Shown here: piece after piece, positions 35,784-45,265 of the stretch
Position numbering within the stretch: the first letter of the stretch is position 1
Layout of the letters: every line of letters begins with the position of its first letter
Made by a program: the position numbers and the translations under genes
NCBI RefSeq assembly: GCF_002188635.1
Contig: NZ_NINX01000024.1
Location: forward strand, 186,001-250,000
DNA length: 64,000 bases
Direction of reading: 5' to 3'
From: Pigmentiphaga sp. NML030171
GTDB lineage: Bacteria > Pseudomonadota > Gammaproteobacteria > Burkholderiales > Burkholderiaceae_B
Notes under the pieces: model-generated
Told to the model about the DNA's origin: nothing
The model's input: the letters and a program-made list of their open reading frames with translations, nothing else
Databases searched by the model: none

Positions 35784-36551
35784 ATGAGCACGATCCCAGC
35801 CACGCACGAAGTCATACATATTTCCGCCCCCGGCGATGCCGACGTTTTGAAGCTTGCTACCCGCGATGTCCCACGTTGCGGCGACGACGACTTGTTGGTG
35901 GCCGTCGCTGCTGCCGGTATCAACCGTCACGACGTCAATCAGCGGCGTCGCGGTCCAGAGCCGGGTGTGCCCGATGTTCCGGGCCTGGAGCTTGCCGGCA
36001 CCGTTGTACGCGTGGGCAGAGGTGTAAAGGGGTGGAACGTAGGGGATCAGGTTTGCGGCCTGGTGGATGGCGGGGCGTATGCCCGTTACGCCACGATGCC
36101 GGCGTCGCACGCTTTGCCGATTCCCGACGGCATGAGCCTGCTGGAAGCCGGAGCGCTTCCGGAAGCCTTGTTCACGATATGGCATAACTTCTTTAACGTG
36201 GCCGGCATGAGAGCCGGGGAGGTGGTGCTGATTCACGGCGGCACCAGCGGCGTCGGTACCATTGCCATTCAATTGCTCACGGCTTTGGGTCACCAGGTTT
36301 TCGTCACTTGCGGCACCGATGAAAAATGCACCGTTGCGCGCGAGCTTGGGGCTATCGAAGCCTTCAATTACACGCGCGATGATTGGGTTGCGGGTATACG
36401 GGCCGCGAGCACCGATGGCGCCGACGTCATTCTCGACATGGCTGCCGGGCGTTATGCCGAACAAAACCTGCAAGCGTTGGCCAGGCGAGGTCGCGTAGTG
36501 CATTTGTCCCCCGGGCAGGGTGCGTCAATTAGGGTCCACCCTGTTATGTAA
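35784..36551 (+). pseudogene. zinc-less quinone oxidoreductase (MDR/PIG3 type), 3' end cut by insertion
   Basis: About 245 residues of a medium-chain reductase: a GroES-like domain (GINRHDVNQRRRGPEPGVPD), a nucleotide-binding loop VLIHGGTSGVGTIAIQLL and GADVILDMAAGRYAEQNLQA. The family has about 325 residues. Similarity ends near 36525 (RGRVVHLSPGQGAS), and the frame then reads a few codons to TAA next to the IS66 end at 36548. The missing 3' end is not found beyond the insertion elements. It follows the IclR gene in the same direction. Confidence 0.82.
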
Positions 36552-36997
36552 GCGTCACGTGAAGGCCGCCTAGTCGGAGCAACCGGAAAGAGCCAAAGTG
36601 GTGTCCACCAAAAAGTAGTGGGGATCACTATGTCCACGAGTGAAGTGCGGCCCTCTAACCGCAAGGGACGGCTCAATTATCCGAAGGCCTACAAACGTGA
36701 GGTAGCTATGGCGGCATGCGAGCTGGATGTCTCGGTCGCTAAGGTGGCCTTGGCCCATGGATTGAACGCCAATATGGTGTTCAAGTGGCGCCGTGAGCTG
36801 CGGGCCGGGTTGTTCGGGCCCGAAGAAGGCTGCACGCTGGTGCCGGTGACGGTATCGGATGTCCGGACAAAGGCGACTCACACTGATCGGGCCGGGCCGT
36901 CGCCGGTTGAGACGACACTGGGTACGGACAGCCGCATTGAGATCGAATTGAACGGTAAGCGGTCATTCAACACCGCTCGATCAGTCTTTTCAGCGTA

Positions 36998-38551
36998 TCA
37001 GCACGGCGCGGTAGCCGACGCAATCTTCCAGGGCAGCAGCGCCTCGTAATCATCAACGGTTCGCGCATGCGGCAGCGCCTTGAACAGGACGAGGAGATAC
37101 TCGTACGGATCGATCCCATTGGCTTTTGCCGTTTCCACGAGCGAGTATAGATTCGCCGATGCCTTGGCCCCTGCCACCGTGTCGCAGAATAGCCAACTGC
37201 GGCGTCCGACGACGAACGGACGGATGGCGTTTTCGCACGGATTGTTCGAGATCGGCCAGGAGCCGTTATCGACGTAGCGAATGAGTTTGGGCCATTGCCC
37301 GTGCAGATAATGCAACGCCTTGCCGAACAGGCTTTGGGGCAATACGCTGTGCAGATGTTGCAGCAGCAGCGATTCGAGTTCAGCGAGGATAGGCCGGCTC
37401 TTTTCGTGGCGCAGTTTCTGCCGCTGTCCAGGCGTCATCGCTTTGCCCGCCGCTTCGACGGCGAACAACTTGCCAATGCGTTCGACGAATCCTGCAACCG
37501 GATGCGTCGCGCGTTGTGCTGCGGGCACCGCCTCTTGGGCCTCGATCAGATACCGCCGGGCGTGGGCCCAACACCCAAGGTGCACCAGCCCATAGCGATC
37601 AGCAATCGTGTCATATGGCGCGTAGCCATCGGTCATCAGCACCGCGTGCGGCCGGATACCGGCGTACAAGGCTGCCGCCTGTTCGGTGTTGCGCGTCGGG
37701 CTATAGGTGAACAATCGCACGGGTGGGTCCGAGCCGTTCATCTGCGCCCACAAGAAGCTCTTGCTCTGTGCCGCCCGACCAGGCTCTTTGAGCACCTGGA
37801 CGGTCGTTTCATCACCATACAGCACGTCGGCCTCTAACAGGTGATCACGCATCAAGTTGATCACCGGTTGCACGGCATGGCCGGCACGCACCGTGCTGGC
37901 AGCCAGCGTGGCACGCGACAAGTCTCCACCGAAGCGCTTGAGCAAGCCCGCGACCCGGTAAATCGGCAAGCCATCCTGGTATTTTGCGGTAATGCACCAC
38001 GCCAGTGCCGACTCGGTCAACAATCCCTTCGGGATGATGCGAGCCGCAGCCGGTGTAGTCTTGATGCTCTGATCGCAGCACGGGCAGGCGTACTTGACGC
38101 GCTGATGTTGCACAACGCGAACCTGCTGCGGCACGATATCCAACTGCTCGCTGATCTCGACGCCAATCTCGACCAGCGGCTGGCCATCGTGCGCACACAC
38201 CCGCTCGGACTCGGGCAGTTCGTGGCGGATCTCAATACGTGGCAGTGCGGGGTCCAGCGGCTTGCGTCCGCGCTTGGCTCGGGAGTGACAGGCAACGGCA
38301 ACGCTCGAGCCGATGTCATCCTCCTGCGCTGCAGCGATGGCTGCGGTCGGCGCCAGACATTCCGCCTCGTTAAAGAACAGGTCCTTTTGTTCCGACCCGC
38401 GAGCTTCGCTCTTGGCGGCAAACAGCTTGCGCTGGAAGGCCTTTAGCTGTTCCTTTAACAGATCCCGCTCGACCGTCACCACACGTAGCGCGGCCTGGCT
38501 GGCGCGCAGCGCTTCGTACTCCTCGGCAGTGATGGTGACAGTCTTCGGCAT
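36998..38551 (-). CDS. tnpC: IS66 transposase TnpC
   Basis: 517-residue IS66 DDE transposase. The N-terminal coiled coil and zinc-finger region (KYACPCCDQSIKTTPAAARI) precede the catalytic core (VLYGDETTVQVLKEPGRAAQ, LMTDGYAPYDTIADRYGLVH, NNPCENAIRPFVVGRRSWLF). The acidic residues of the DDE site are expected in these three segments. Full length for the family. It lies 31 bases downstream of tnpB. Confidence 0.92.
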   Translation of the reverse strand: MPKTVTITAEEYEALRASQAALRVVTVERDLLKEQLKAFQRKLFAAKSEARGSEQKDLFFNEAECLAPTAAIAAAQEDDIGSSVAVACHSRAKRGRKPLDPALPRIEIRHELPESERVCAHDGQPLVEIGVEISEQLDIVPQQVRVVQHQRVKYACPCCDQSIKTTPAAARIIPKGLLTESALAWCITAKYQDGLPIYRVAGLLKRFGGDLSRATLAASTVRAGHAVQPVINLMRDHLLEADVLYGDETTVQVLKEPGRAAQSKSFLWAQMNGSDPPVRLFTYSPTRNTEQAAALYAGIRPHAVLMTDGYAPYDTIADRYGLVHLGCWAHARRYLIEAQEAVPAAQRATHPVAGFVERIGKLFAVEAAGKAMTPGQRQKLRHEKSRPILAELESLLLQHLHSVLPQSLFGKALHYLHGQWPKLIRYVDNGSWPISNNPCENAIRPFVVGRRSWLFCDTVAGAKASANLYSLVETAKANGIDPYEYLLVLFKALPHARTVDDYEALLPWKIASATAPC

Positions 38552-38582
38552 AGGGGATTAGACCGCCGCCAGAGCACGGCGT

Positions 38583-38933
38583 TCACGAGGCTCGATGATA
38601 CGCGCGTTCGGGATGACGGCGCACCGCCTCCAGATCAATGCCATCGAGCAGCCAATGCAACTGCTCAACGCTGAGTGTGGCAACCGCTTCGCGGCGTGGC
38701 CAGGCAAAGCGGTCTTTCTCCAGGCGTTTGTACAGCAGCCAGAATCCGTTGCGTTCCCACAGCAACAGTTTGATGCGGTCTGCCCGCCGGTTGCGAAACA
38801 CATAAATCGCGGCCGAGAACGGATCCAACCCCAACGCCTGCTCGACCAAGGCCGCCAAGCCGTTGATGGATTGCCGAAAATCGACTGCCTCGCGATGCAA
38901 ATAGACCTTCAGCCCCGAATCGAAGCGAAGCAT
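38583..38933 (-). CDS. tnpB: IS66 accessory protein TnpB
   Basis: 116-residue IS66-type TnpB (IS66 Orf2 family; unrelated to the RNA-guided TnpB of IS200/IS605). Typical parts are LKVYLHREAVDFRQSINGLA, AIYVFRNRRADRIKLLLWER and GFWLLYKRLEKDRFAWP. Its start overlaps the tnpA stop. It is needed for transposition by an unknown mechanism. Confidence 0.92.
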   Translation of the reverse strand: MLRFDSGLKVYLHREAVDFRQSINGLAALVEQALGLDPFSAAIYVFRNRRADRIKLLLWERNGFWLLYKRLEKDRFAWPRREAVATLSVEQLHWLLDGIDLEAVRRHPERAYHRAS

Positions 38934-39319
38934 CAGCGCTGATTCCACAGCGTTTCGATCAGGGCCTTGAACAGGCCAGTATCGGCCGCCACGGCGCACG
39001 ATAATTCCAGTACCGCGCCATTGGGCAGCCTGGCACTGAGTGCCGCCACTGACGGCTGGTTCGGCATAGACGTTTGGACCGGCACAAAAGGCGTCAATGC
39101 CGAATCTGCGCCCGCTGACGATGGTTGGTACCGGTCAATCCACTTGCGTAGCTGATTGGCATTGACGCCAGCCTTCAACGCCATGCCCGAGACCGATATC
39201 GCGGACTCCAGACACATCTGCACCAGCCGGCGCTTGTCCTCGGGGTCAAAGTCTCGCCTGCCGTTACTGCGTACTCGCACAGGCCGTAGCGGTAACAGGT
39301 CTAAGGATTCTATCGTCAT
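38933..39319 (-). CDS. tnpA: IS66 accessory protein TnpA
   Basis: About 128-residue IS66 TnpA with a helix-turn-helix (DPEDKRRLVQMCLESAISVS, then KAGVNANQLRKWIDRYQ). I chose the internal ATG (MTIESLDLLP) as the most family-like start. It is the first gene of the inner IS66, near its end at 39403, and overlaps tnpB. Confidence 0.88.
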   Translation of the reverse strand: MTIESLDLLPLRPVRVRSNGRRDFDPEDKRRLVQMCLESAISVSGMALKAGVNANQLRKWIDRYQPSSAGADSALTPFVPVQTSMPNQPSVAALSARLPNGAVLELSCAVAADTGLFKALIETLWNQR

Positions 39320-39668
39320 GCTTGCGTCCGCAAAGTTCGTGGCGGACGCAAGCATCAAGCATTTTGCGCTAACTCGATAGGGCGTGGGTTATTGAGCGCT
39401 TACATTGAACGGCACATTTGTGCGGGTGCATGGCAAGGTCGATCCCATCCAGTTGCGTGTGGTTTTGCGCTGCCTGATGCCGGGCAAATCACTCTCCAGG
39501 ACTGCAGCGTTACTTTATACTGGCGAGCATGCCCGCCAACACTCTGCCTAACGATATCGATACGCTCCAGCGCATGTTAGTCTCGCGCGATGAGACCATT
39601 GCGAAATTGTTTGAACCGCCCCGGGTTTGAACTGACCCCCAAGAGTTGGACACAACCTTGGAGGGCAT

Positions 39669-40187
39669 ATGAGGAAATTCGACCTCAGGTTCAAACTGAA
39701 AGTGGTTCGTGACTACCTCGCGGGCAAAGGGGGATACAAAATCCTCGCAGCCAAATACGGCATCGCTAACAGCCTCGTCAGAAGTTGGGTGGCGGCATAC
39801 CAACACCATGGCAGTGCCGGTCTCGTGCGTCAGCGCGGCCGATACACACAAGAGTTCAAACTGGAAGTGCTGCACCGTAGGGCAGCTGAAAATCTGTCTT
39901 ACCGTGAGCTTGGCGCTATTTACAATATCGGTAACCCTCATAGCATCATGTTATGGCAGCAACAACATGAACGCGGCGAGCTTCGTGCGCCGCAGAGCCT
40001 TCCATCATTGGACCATTCGATGTCGACAAAGAAAAAGAGGTCGCCTCGGTCGCCAGGATCTGAGCTGTCAGCGGAAGACGGACTACTGCGCGAGAATCAA
40101 CGGTTACGCGCGGAGGTCGCGTACTTAAAAAAAGTCAGTGCCTTGGTTCTAGCGAAGAAATTGGGGCAGCGGAAAGGGCGCAAATAG
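39669..40187 (+). CDS. IS150-group transposase OrfA
   Basis: 172-residue protein with two helix-turn-helix units (FKLKVVRDYLAGKGGYKILA; FKLEVLHRRAAENLSYRELG) and a leucine zipper (NQRLRAEVAYLKKVSALVLA). A run of seven A followed by G at 40127-40134 is the expected slippery site for the -1 frameshift that makes the OrfAB transposase; orfB is in the -1 frame. Confidence 0.92.
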   Translation: MRKFDLRFKLKVVRDYLAGKGGYKILAAKYGIANSLVRSWVAAYQHHGSAGLVRQRGRYTQEFKLEVLHRRAAENLSYRELGAIYNIGNPHSIMLWQQQHERGELRAPQSLPSLDHSMSTKKKRSPRSPGSELSAEDGLLRENQRLRAEVAYLKKVSALVLAKKLGQRKGRK

Positions 40188-41023
40188 TGCTGGAACTGAG
40201 GCATGAATTTCCCTTGACAGACTTGCTGCATGTTGCGCAACTGCCCCGTAGCACGTTTTATTATCAGGCCAAGGTTTTGCGGTCGCCTGGTCGACATGAC
40301 GAGCTCAAAGCGAAAATTCAGGCCGTCTATGCGGAACATCGCGGCCTGTATGGTTATCGTCGCATCACGGCGACTATCCGTCGTGATGGCCATCTGGTCA
40401 ATCATAAGGCCGTACAGCGACTTATGAGTGAAATGGGCATGAAATCGCGCGTGCGCGCAAAGAAGTTCAGGTCTTATAGGGGCGAACTCGGTGAGGCTGC
40501 CCCCAACTCTCTGAACCGCGAATTTGCTGCATCGCAAGCAAACCAGAAATGGGTGACGGACGTGACCGAGTTTGCCGTGGCAGGCAAGAAGCTGTATCTG
40601 TCGCCGGTTATGGACCTATACAATGGTGAAATCGTGGCTTACCAGACCAGCAATCGACCCGATTTCTCACTGGTCATTAATATGCTCAAGAAAGCCGCAA
40701 GGAAATGCACAGGGACGGACGGTCCCCTACTTCATTCCGACCAAGGCTGGCACTACCGGATGCAGCCGTATAAAGCGGCCCTAGCCCGATACGGCATGAA
40801 GCAAAGTATGTCGAGAAAGGGGAATTGCTTTGATAATGCAGCTATGGAGAGCTTTTTCGCTACCTTGAAAGCCGAGTATTTCCATCTCTCCGATTTCGAC
40901 GATATCGAGCAACTGAATGCGGGCCTGAGGCGCTACATCGACTACTACAACCGGCACCGTATCAAACTCAAGCTTGGCGGAATGAGTCCAATGGAATATC
41001 GGCTACGGGCAGTATCCCATTAA
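40187..41023 (+). CDS. IS150-group transposase OrfB (DDE integrase)
   Basis: 278-residue integrase core. An HTH-like N-terminus (LTDLLHVAQLPRSTFYYQAK) is followed by the DDE core: VTDVTEFAVAGKKLYLSPVM, LLHSDQGWHYRMQPYKAALA and NAAMESFFATLKAEYFHLSD. It probably works as the OrfAB fusion made by frameshifting at 40127. Intact. Confidence 0.93.
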   Translation: MLELRHEFPLTDLLHVAQLPRSTFYYQAKVLRSPGRHDELKAKIQAVYAEHRGLYGYRRITATIRRDGHLVNHKAVQRLMSEMGMKSRVRAKKFRSYRGELGEAAPNSLNREFAASQANQKWVTDVTEFAVAGKKLYLSPVMDLYNGEIVAYQTSNRPDFSLVINMLKKAARKCTGTDGPLLHSDQGWHYRMQPYKAALARYGMKQSMSRKGNCFDNAAMESFFATLKAEYFHLSDFDDIEQLNAGLRRYIDYYNRHRIKLKLGGMSPMEYRLRAVSH

Positions 41024-41076
41024 AACTTAACCGTCCAACTCTTGGGGGTCAGTTCAGTTTCGCGGAGACTGTTTGG

Positions 41077-42724
<1,648 letters not shown>

Positions 42725-42762
42725 GTAACGCCGTCGACAGAGGGTTGTATGCGCGCCGGACT

Positions 42763-43266
42763 TCAGCCGCGTTTCAAGCTGACGAAGCCGGAGGCGTCTG
42801 CGGGAACTCCCATTGAAGCGCCACCGCCGCAACCTGCCGCAATGGCACTGGAGGTTGAAGACAGGTCTTCGATGATCGTACAGTCTCTGGTCGTCCCGCC
42901 GCAGCAGGCGCTGTCGCAACTTTCCACAAAGTCTTCAAGGCTTGCTTCCAGTTGCCGGAACTCGGCGATCTTCGCCCTGACCGCGTTCAGATGTTCCTGC
43001 GCTACGTCGCGCACTTCGACGCATGAGCGGTCTCCATTTTCAAACAGGCTAACCAGGTTGCGCACCTGCTCGATGGGAAACCCGAAATCCCGACAGCGCT
43101 TGATGAACAACAGGCGCTTGTAGTCGGCGTCGCCATAGTACCGGCGACCGTTGGCAGCACGCGTAGCGTGGGGCAGCAATCCGATCTCTTCGTAGTAGCG
43201 AATCGTCGGCACCGTGCACTGCACCTGCTTGGCCAAGGCACCAATCGACAAGTTGTCATTTTTCAT
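42763..43266 (-). CDS. MerR-family regulator with mercury-type cysteine pattern
   Basis: 167-residue MerR protein: a winged helix (LSIGALAKQVQCTVPTIRYY, then EEIGLLPHATRAANGRRYYG) and a long dimerisation helix. The metal loop has cysteines near residues 82, 117, 121, 122 and 129. Cys82 and Cys117 match Hg-binding positions of MerR of Tn501/Tn21 (82, 117, 126). The start is ATG 43266, divergent from a two-gene operon whose promoter has the 19-base spacer typical of MerR control. The inducer is likely a soft metal such as Hg(II), but Pb/Cd or others are possible. Confidence 0.85.
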   Translation of the reverse strand: MKNDNLSIGALAKQVQCTVPTIRYYEEIGLLPHATRAANGRRYYGDADYKRLLFIKRCRDFGFPIEQVRNLVSLFENGDRSCVEVRDVAQEHLNAVRAKIAEFRQLEASLEDFVESCDSACCGGTTRDCTIIEDLSSTSSAIAAGCGGGASMGVPADASGFVSLKRG

Positions 43267-43288
43267 CGGCTTTTTGCTCAAAAAGTAA

Positions 43289-43319
43289 TTGATCCTCAAG
43301 TTACATGAGGATCTACAGT
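43289..43319 (+). promoter_or_regulatory. MerR-type promoter and operator
   Basis: TTGATC (-35, 43289-43294) and TACAGT (-10, 43314-43319) are separated by 19 bases, longer than the usual 17, as in MerR-activated promoters. The spacer contains the dyad CCTCA-AGTTACA-TGAGG. It lies between the divergent merR-like gene and the small membrane-protein gene. Confidence 0.8.
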
Positions 43320-43362
43320 TAGCGCAAGTACCTATCAATGCGGGTGCGAAAAGGAGAAAACG

Positions 43363-43653
43363 ATGAAGAATGTTCTGAAGAAATACGGGCTGATAGGCGG
43401 CACTGCGGCGGCCTGCGCCGCCTGCTGCCCCGCGCCGCTTTTCATGGGCCCGCTGCTGGCCTGGACCGGGGCGACGACCCTTGGTCTGGTCTTTTCGCCG
43501 TGGTTCCTGCTTCTGTTGGCCGTCCCCGGGCTGCTGATGCTCGCTAGGAAGATCGGCAAGCATACTCCCCAGCCGAGCCCGGCCGCGCCGGGCGGTTGCG
43601 GATCCAGCGCGACTTCCGCTCCTGACGAAGGGAAAAAGCATGGATGCCAGTAA
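43363..43653 (+). CDS. small membrane protein, MerF-like
   Basis: 96-residue protein with two hydrophobic helices (residues about 9-31 and 40-60). A Cys-Cys pair lies in the first (AAACAACCPAPLFMGPLLAW), as in mercuric transporters MerF/MerT. Further Cys lie in the soluble tail (GGCGSS, KHGCQ). The topology and the adjacent MerR regulator suggest soft-metal uptake or sensing. It is not close enough to MerF to name it. The end overlaps the next gene by 14 bases. Confidence 0.75.
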   Translation: MKNVLKKYGLIGGTAAACAACCPAPLFMGPLLAWTGATTLGLVFSPWFLLLLAVPGLLMLARKIGKHTPQPSPAAPGGCGSSATSAPDEGKKHGCQ

Positions 43654-43996
43654 GCCTGCGCCTATTGCCTGCACACTCACGCCGAACGAGTTCAAAAGCC
43701 GTGCAGCGTGGATTTCCCAGCTGACCGAGACCTCGCTCGTGGCCCACCGGCTTGAAGGCGACACCGCACACTTCCTCTATCGCCTTGATGCAAAGAAGGA
43801 GGTCGAACAGTTGGTCCGGCAAGAGCAAGCGTGCTGCGCTTTCCTCAGTTTTGCGATGGCCGATACCGCACTTGGTATTTCGGTGACCATTACCGCCCCG
43901 GCCGAAGCTCGCAGCGGCGCCCATGCCTTGTTCGCGCACCTGCTCCCGTCTCATAGCGTGGCTACAGAGCCTCGAGCGTGTGGCTGCGGAAGCTGA
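43640..43996 (+). CDS. cysteine-containing small protein of the MerR operon, unknown
   Basis: 118-residue soluble protein with a Cys-Cys pair (VRQEQACCAFLSFAMAD) near residue 65 and a terminal ACGCGS motif. The tail C-G-C could hand metal ions over. It starts inside the upstream membrane-protein gene, so the two are co-translated under the MerR-type promoter. I recognise no family with certainty. No merA reductase or merP is present. Confidence 0.7.
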   Translation: MDASKPAPIACTLTPNEFKSRAAWISQLTETSLVAHRLEGDTAHFLYRLDAKKEVEQLVRQEQACCAFLSFAMADTALGISVTITAPAEARSGAHALFAHLLPSHSVATEPRACGCGS

Positions 43997-44395
43997 CATT
44001 GGACTGTTGGATGCACCGGACGGAGTTACCACCTCCCGTCACGAATGGCGACCGTATTTCGTCAACCCTCACTTTTCGAGGAAGCGATGGCGAGACGAAT
44101 CGGGTTGGACTTCGATGCTGATTTCCTCTCGCCCTTAACGCTGAAGAATGACAGGCTGATGCCGTGTTCCGCTGACCGCCGTCAGCAACATGCCCAGGTA
44201 GCCATGATCCTCAAGGCTACGACGCGGTTCCGACCGCGTTGATCACACCAGTTCGCACCGGCATCCATGCGCGAACGGCCATCGGTTCTCGATGGCGATG
44301 CCACCAAGCTGTTCCATCAACCCACGCGGGGGTTCCACACCTTCCCCGCCTTGGGTCGGGTGTGTCTCCGCCTCATTGTTCCCAGGAGATTCACC
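43997..44395. other. non-coding leader of the DUF3577 gene
   Basis: No gene seen. It contains the second copy of the two-hairpin leader (44171-44241) and more than 150 further untranslated bases before CCAGGAG and the ATG at 44396. The border between cargo and ICE core must lie between 43996 and 44165. Confidence 0.6.
44171..44241 (+). ncRNA. conserved two-hairpin leader, copy B
   Basis: Hairpin 1, GCTGAC-CGCC-GTCAGC (44171-44186), and hairpin 2, CGACGCGGT-TCCG-ACCGCGTTG (44220-44241), are 33 bases apart exactly as in copy A. Against copy A the loops change, one pair in stem 2 changes from A-U to G-U, and the stem is lengthened by matched changes. The neighbouring bases CATGCCC and TCAAGGCT are shared. 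Confidence 0.55.
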
Positions 44396-44947
44396 ATGAC
44401 CACTTCCACCGAAAAGTCCTACTTCGATCTGCACATCACCGGCCTCGGGTACCTCAATCGCATCCGCGAAGTGAAGCCCAAGAAAGGCGATGCGTTCCTA
44501 GCCTGCGACATCGCAGCCCTGAACGGTCCCAGCGATGACGTCTCGTATGTGCGTTTCGACACGCGCGTATCGGGATCGGAAGCGCAGCACCTGGTGCGCC
44601 GCTGCATTCAGGCGGTCGACGCCGAGAAGAAGGTGATGATCGGCTTCCGCCTGGGCGACCTGTGGACCGACACCTTCACCTACTCCAAGGGCAAGCGTGC
44701 CGGCGAGCAGGGGGTGAGCCTCAAGGCCCGCCTGCTGTTCGTCAGTTGGATCAAGGTCGACGGCAAGCTCGTCTACAAGGCCGAACCCAAGCCGACCGAG
44801 ACCGACGAGCGCGACCCGGAAGTCCCTGTGACGTCCGACGCGCCCGCTGCGCAGCAAGCCTCGGCACCGGAGCCTTCCGAGTCCGTCGCCGATGCTGCCG
44901 ACGACGCAGCCGATGCCCCCGCATCGGCCGCTGCCGAGTCGTTCTGA
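44396..44947 (+). CDS. DUF3577 (STY4534-family) ICE protein
   Basis: 183-residue protein of the STY4534/DUF3577 family. The conserved N-terminal domain (YFDLHITGLGYLNRIREVKP, then FLACDIAALNGPSDDVSYVR) resembles an OB-fold single-strand-binding protein. An Ala/Glu/Asp-rich acidic tail (about residues 140-183) follows. It may bind DNA during transfer. It is preceded by the structured leader and followed by a strong terminator. In ICEclc the equivalent promoter is activated in transfer-competent cells. Confidence 0.85.
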   Translation: MTTSTEKSYFDLHITGLGYLNRIREVKPKKGDAFLACDIAALNGPSDDVSYVRFDTRVSGSEAQHLVRRCIQAVDAEKKVMIGFRLGDLWTDTFTYSKGKRAGEQGVSLKARLLFVSWIKVDGKLVYKAEPKPTETDERDPEVPVTSDAPAAQQASAPEPSESVADAADDAADAPASAAAESF

Positions 44948-44951
44948 TCCG

Positions 44952-44984
44952 CAAGGCCCCATCCCCGGGGCCTTGTCTTCTCTT
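44952..44984 (+). terminator. intrinsic terminator
   Basis: CAAGGCCCC / GGGGCCTTG stem with a short loop, followed by TCTTCTCTT, directly after the DUF3577 stop. Confidence 0.85.
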
Positions 44985-45002
44985 CGTCAGCAGGAGACCT
45001 CA

Positions 45003-45265
45003 TGATCACCATCCCCGGCCAACTGGCCATCAAGACCATCCACGGCAGGAACGGCGACTTCAACGTCGGCCGCCTGGCGACCTCGATCGGCGAGTTCGTC
45101 GTGAAGAACGCCGAACTCGATCAGTACTGCGAGGGCAAGTACGACGGTGATTTCGTCATCGTCGAGATTCGCCCCGCCACGTACAACGCCAACGGCCGCA
45201 TGGTCATCGAGATCCGCGCCCATCTGGGCGGGATGACGCTGTCCAACATCGACGCCCTAACCTGA
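45003..45265 (+). pseudogene. DUF3275 ICE gene, 3' part removed by deletion
   Basis: 87 codons matching the start of DUF3275 proteins (MITIPGQLAIKTIHGRNGDF, then NVGRLATSIGEFVVKNAELD). The family is normally over 200 residues. After GMTLSNIDAL the sequence passes directly into a conjugation gene in another frame, and a TGA follows within two codons. The N-terminal domain may still be made. It marks the left side of a large deletion. Confidence 0.8.

Larger units (their letters stand above)
36955..39403 (-). mobile_element. inner IS66-family element, complete
   Basis: Both ends begin GTAAGCG (plus strand at 36955, minus strand at 39403). A perfect 8-base target duplication ATTGAACG flanks it (36947-36954 and 39404-39411). 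It carries tnpA, tnpB and tnpC in order on the minus strand, all apparently intact. It is inserted in tnpA of another IS66 element. Confidence 0.93.
36630..39551 (+). pseudogene. tnpA: IS66 TnpA (outer element), split by inner IS66
   Basis: The first 108 codons (36630-36954, MSTSEVRPSNRKGRLNYPKA onwards, with a HTH near GLNANMVFKWRRELRAG) lead into the insertion. After removing 36955-39403 and one copy of the 8-base duplication, the frame continues RIEIELNG-TFVRVHGKVDPIQLRVV, a normal TnpA C-terminus. It then ends at TAA 39551 with an unusual extension that suggests loss of the tnpA-tnpB junction. It would be inactive. Confidence 0.75.
36548..39611 (+). mobile_element. outer IS66-family element, interrupted and incomplete
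   Basis: The left inverted repeat GTAAGCGTCACGTGAAGG starts at 36548. It is followed by tnpA, which is split by the inner IS66 at 36955. After the inner element the tnpA frame resumes and reaches the first codons of tnpC (MPANTLPNDIDTLQRMLV, from 39529). A tnpB is not seen between them. The element is cut at 39612 by the end of an IS3 element. Confidence 0.75.
39628..41056 (+). mobile_element. IS3-family (IS150 group) element, complete
   Basis: The left end TGAACTGACCCCCAAGAG (39628) and its inverse at the right end (to 41056) are perfect inverted repeats of over 20 bases. They are flanked by a 3-base duplication GTT (39625-39627, 41057-41059). orfA and orfB are both intact. It is inserted 16 bases inside the end of another IS3 element. 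Confidence 0.92.

Noticed and set aside
36525-36551. Target duplication flanking the outer IS66
   Set aside because: The outer element has lost its right end, so no second copy can be compared. The bases between the oxidoreductase and the IS end remain unexplained.
38583-38933. TnpB as an RNA-guided nuclease
   Set aside because: This is the IS66 TnpB, a small unrelated protein; no RuvC motifs or omega RNA are present.
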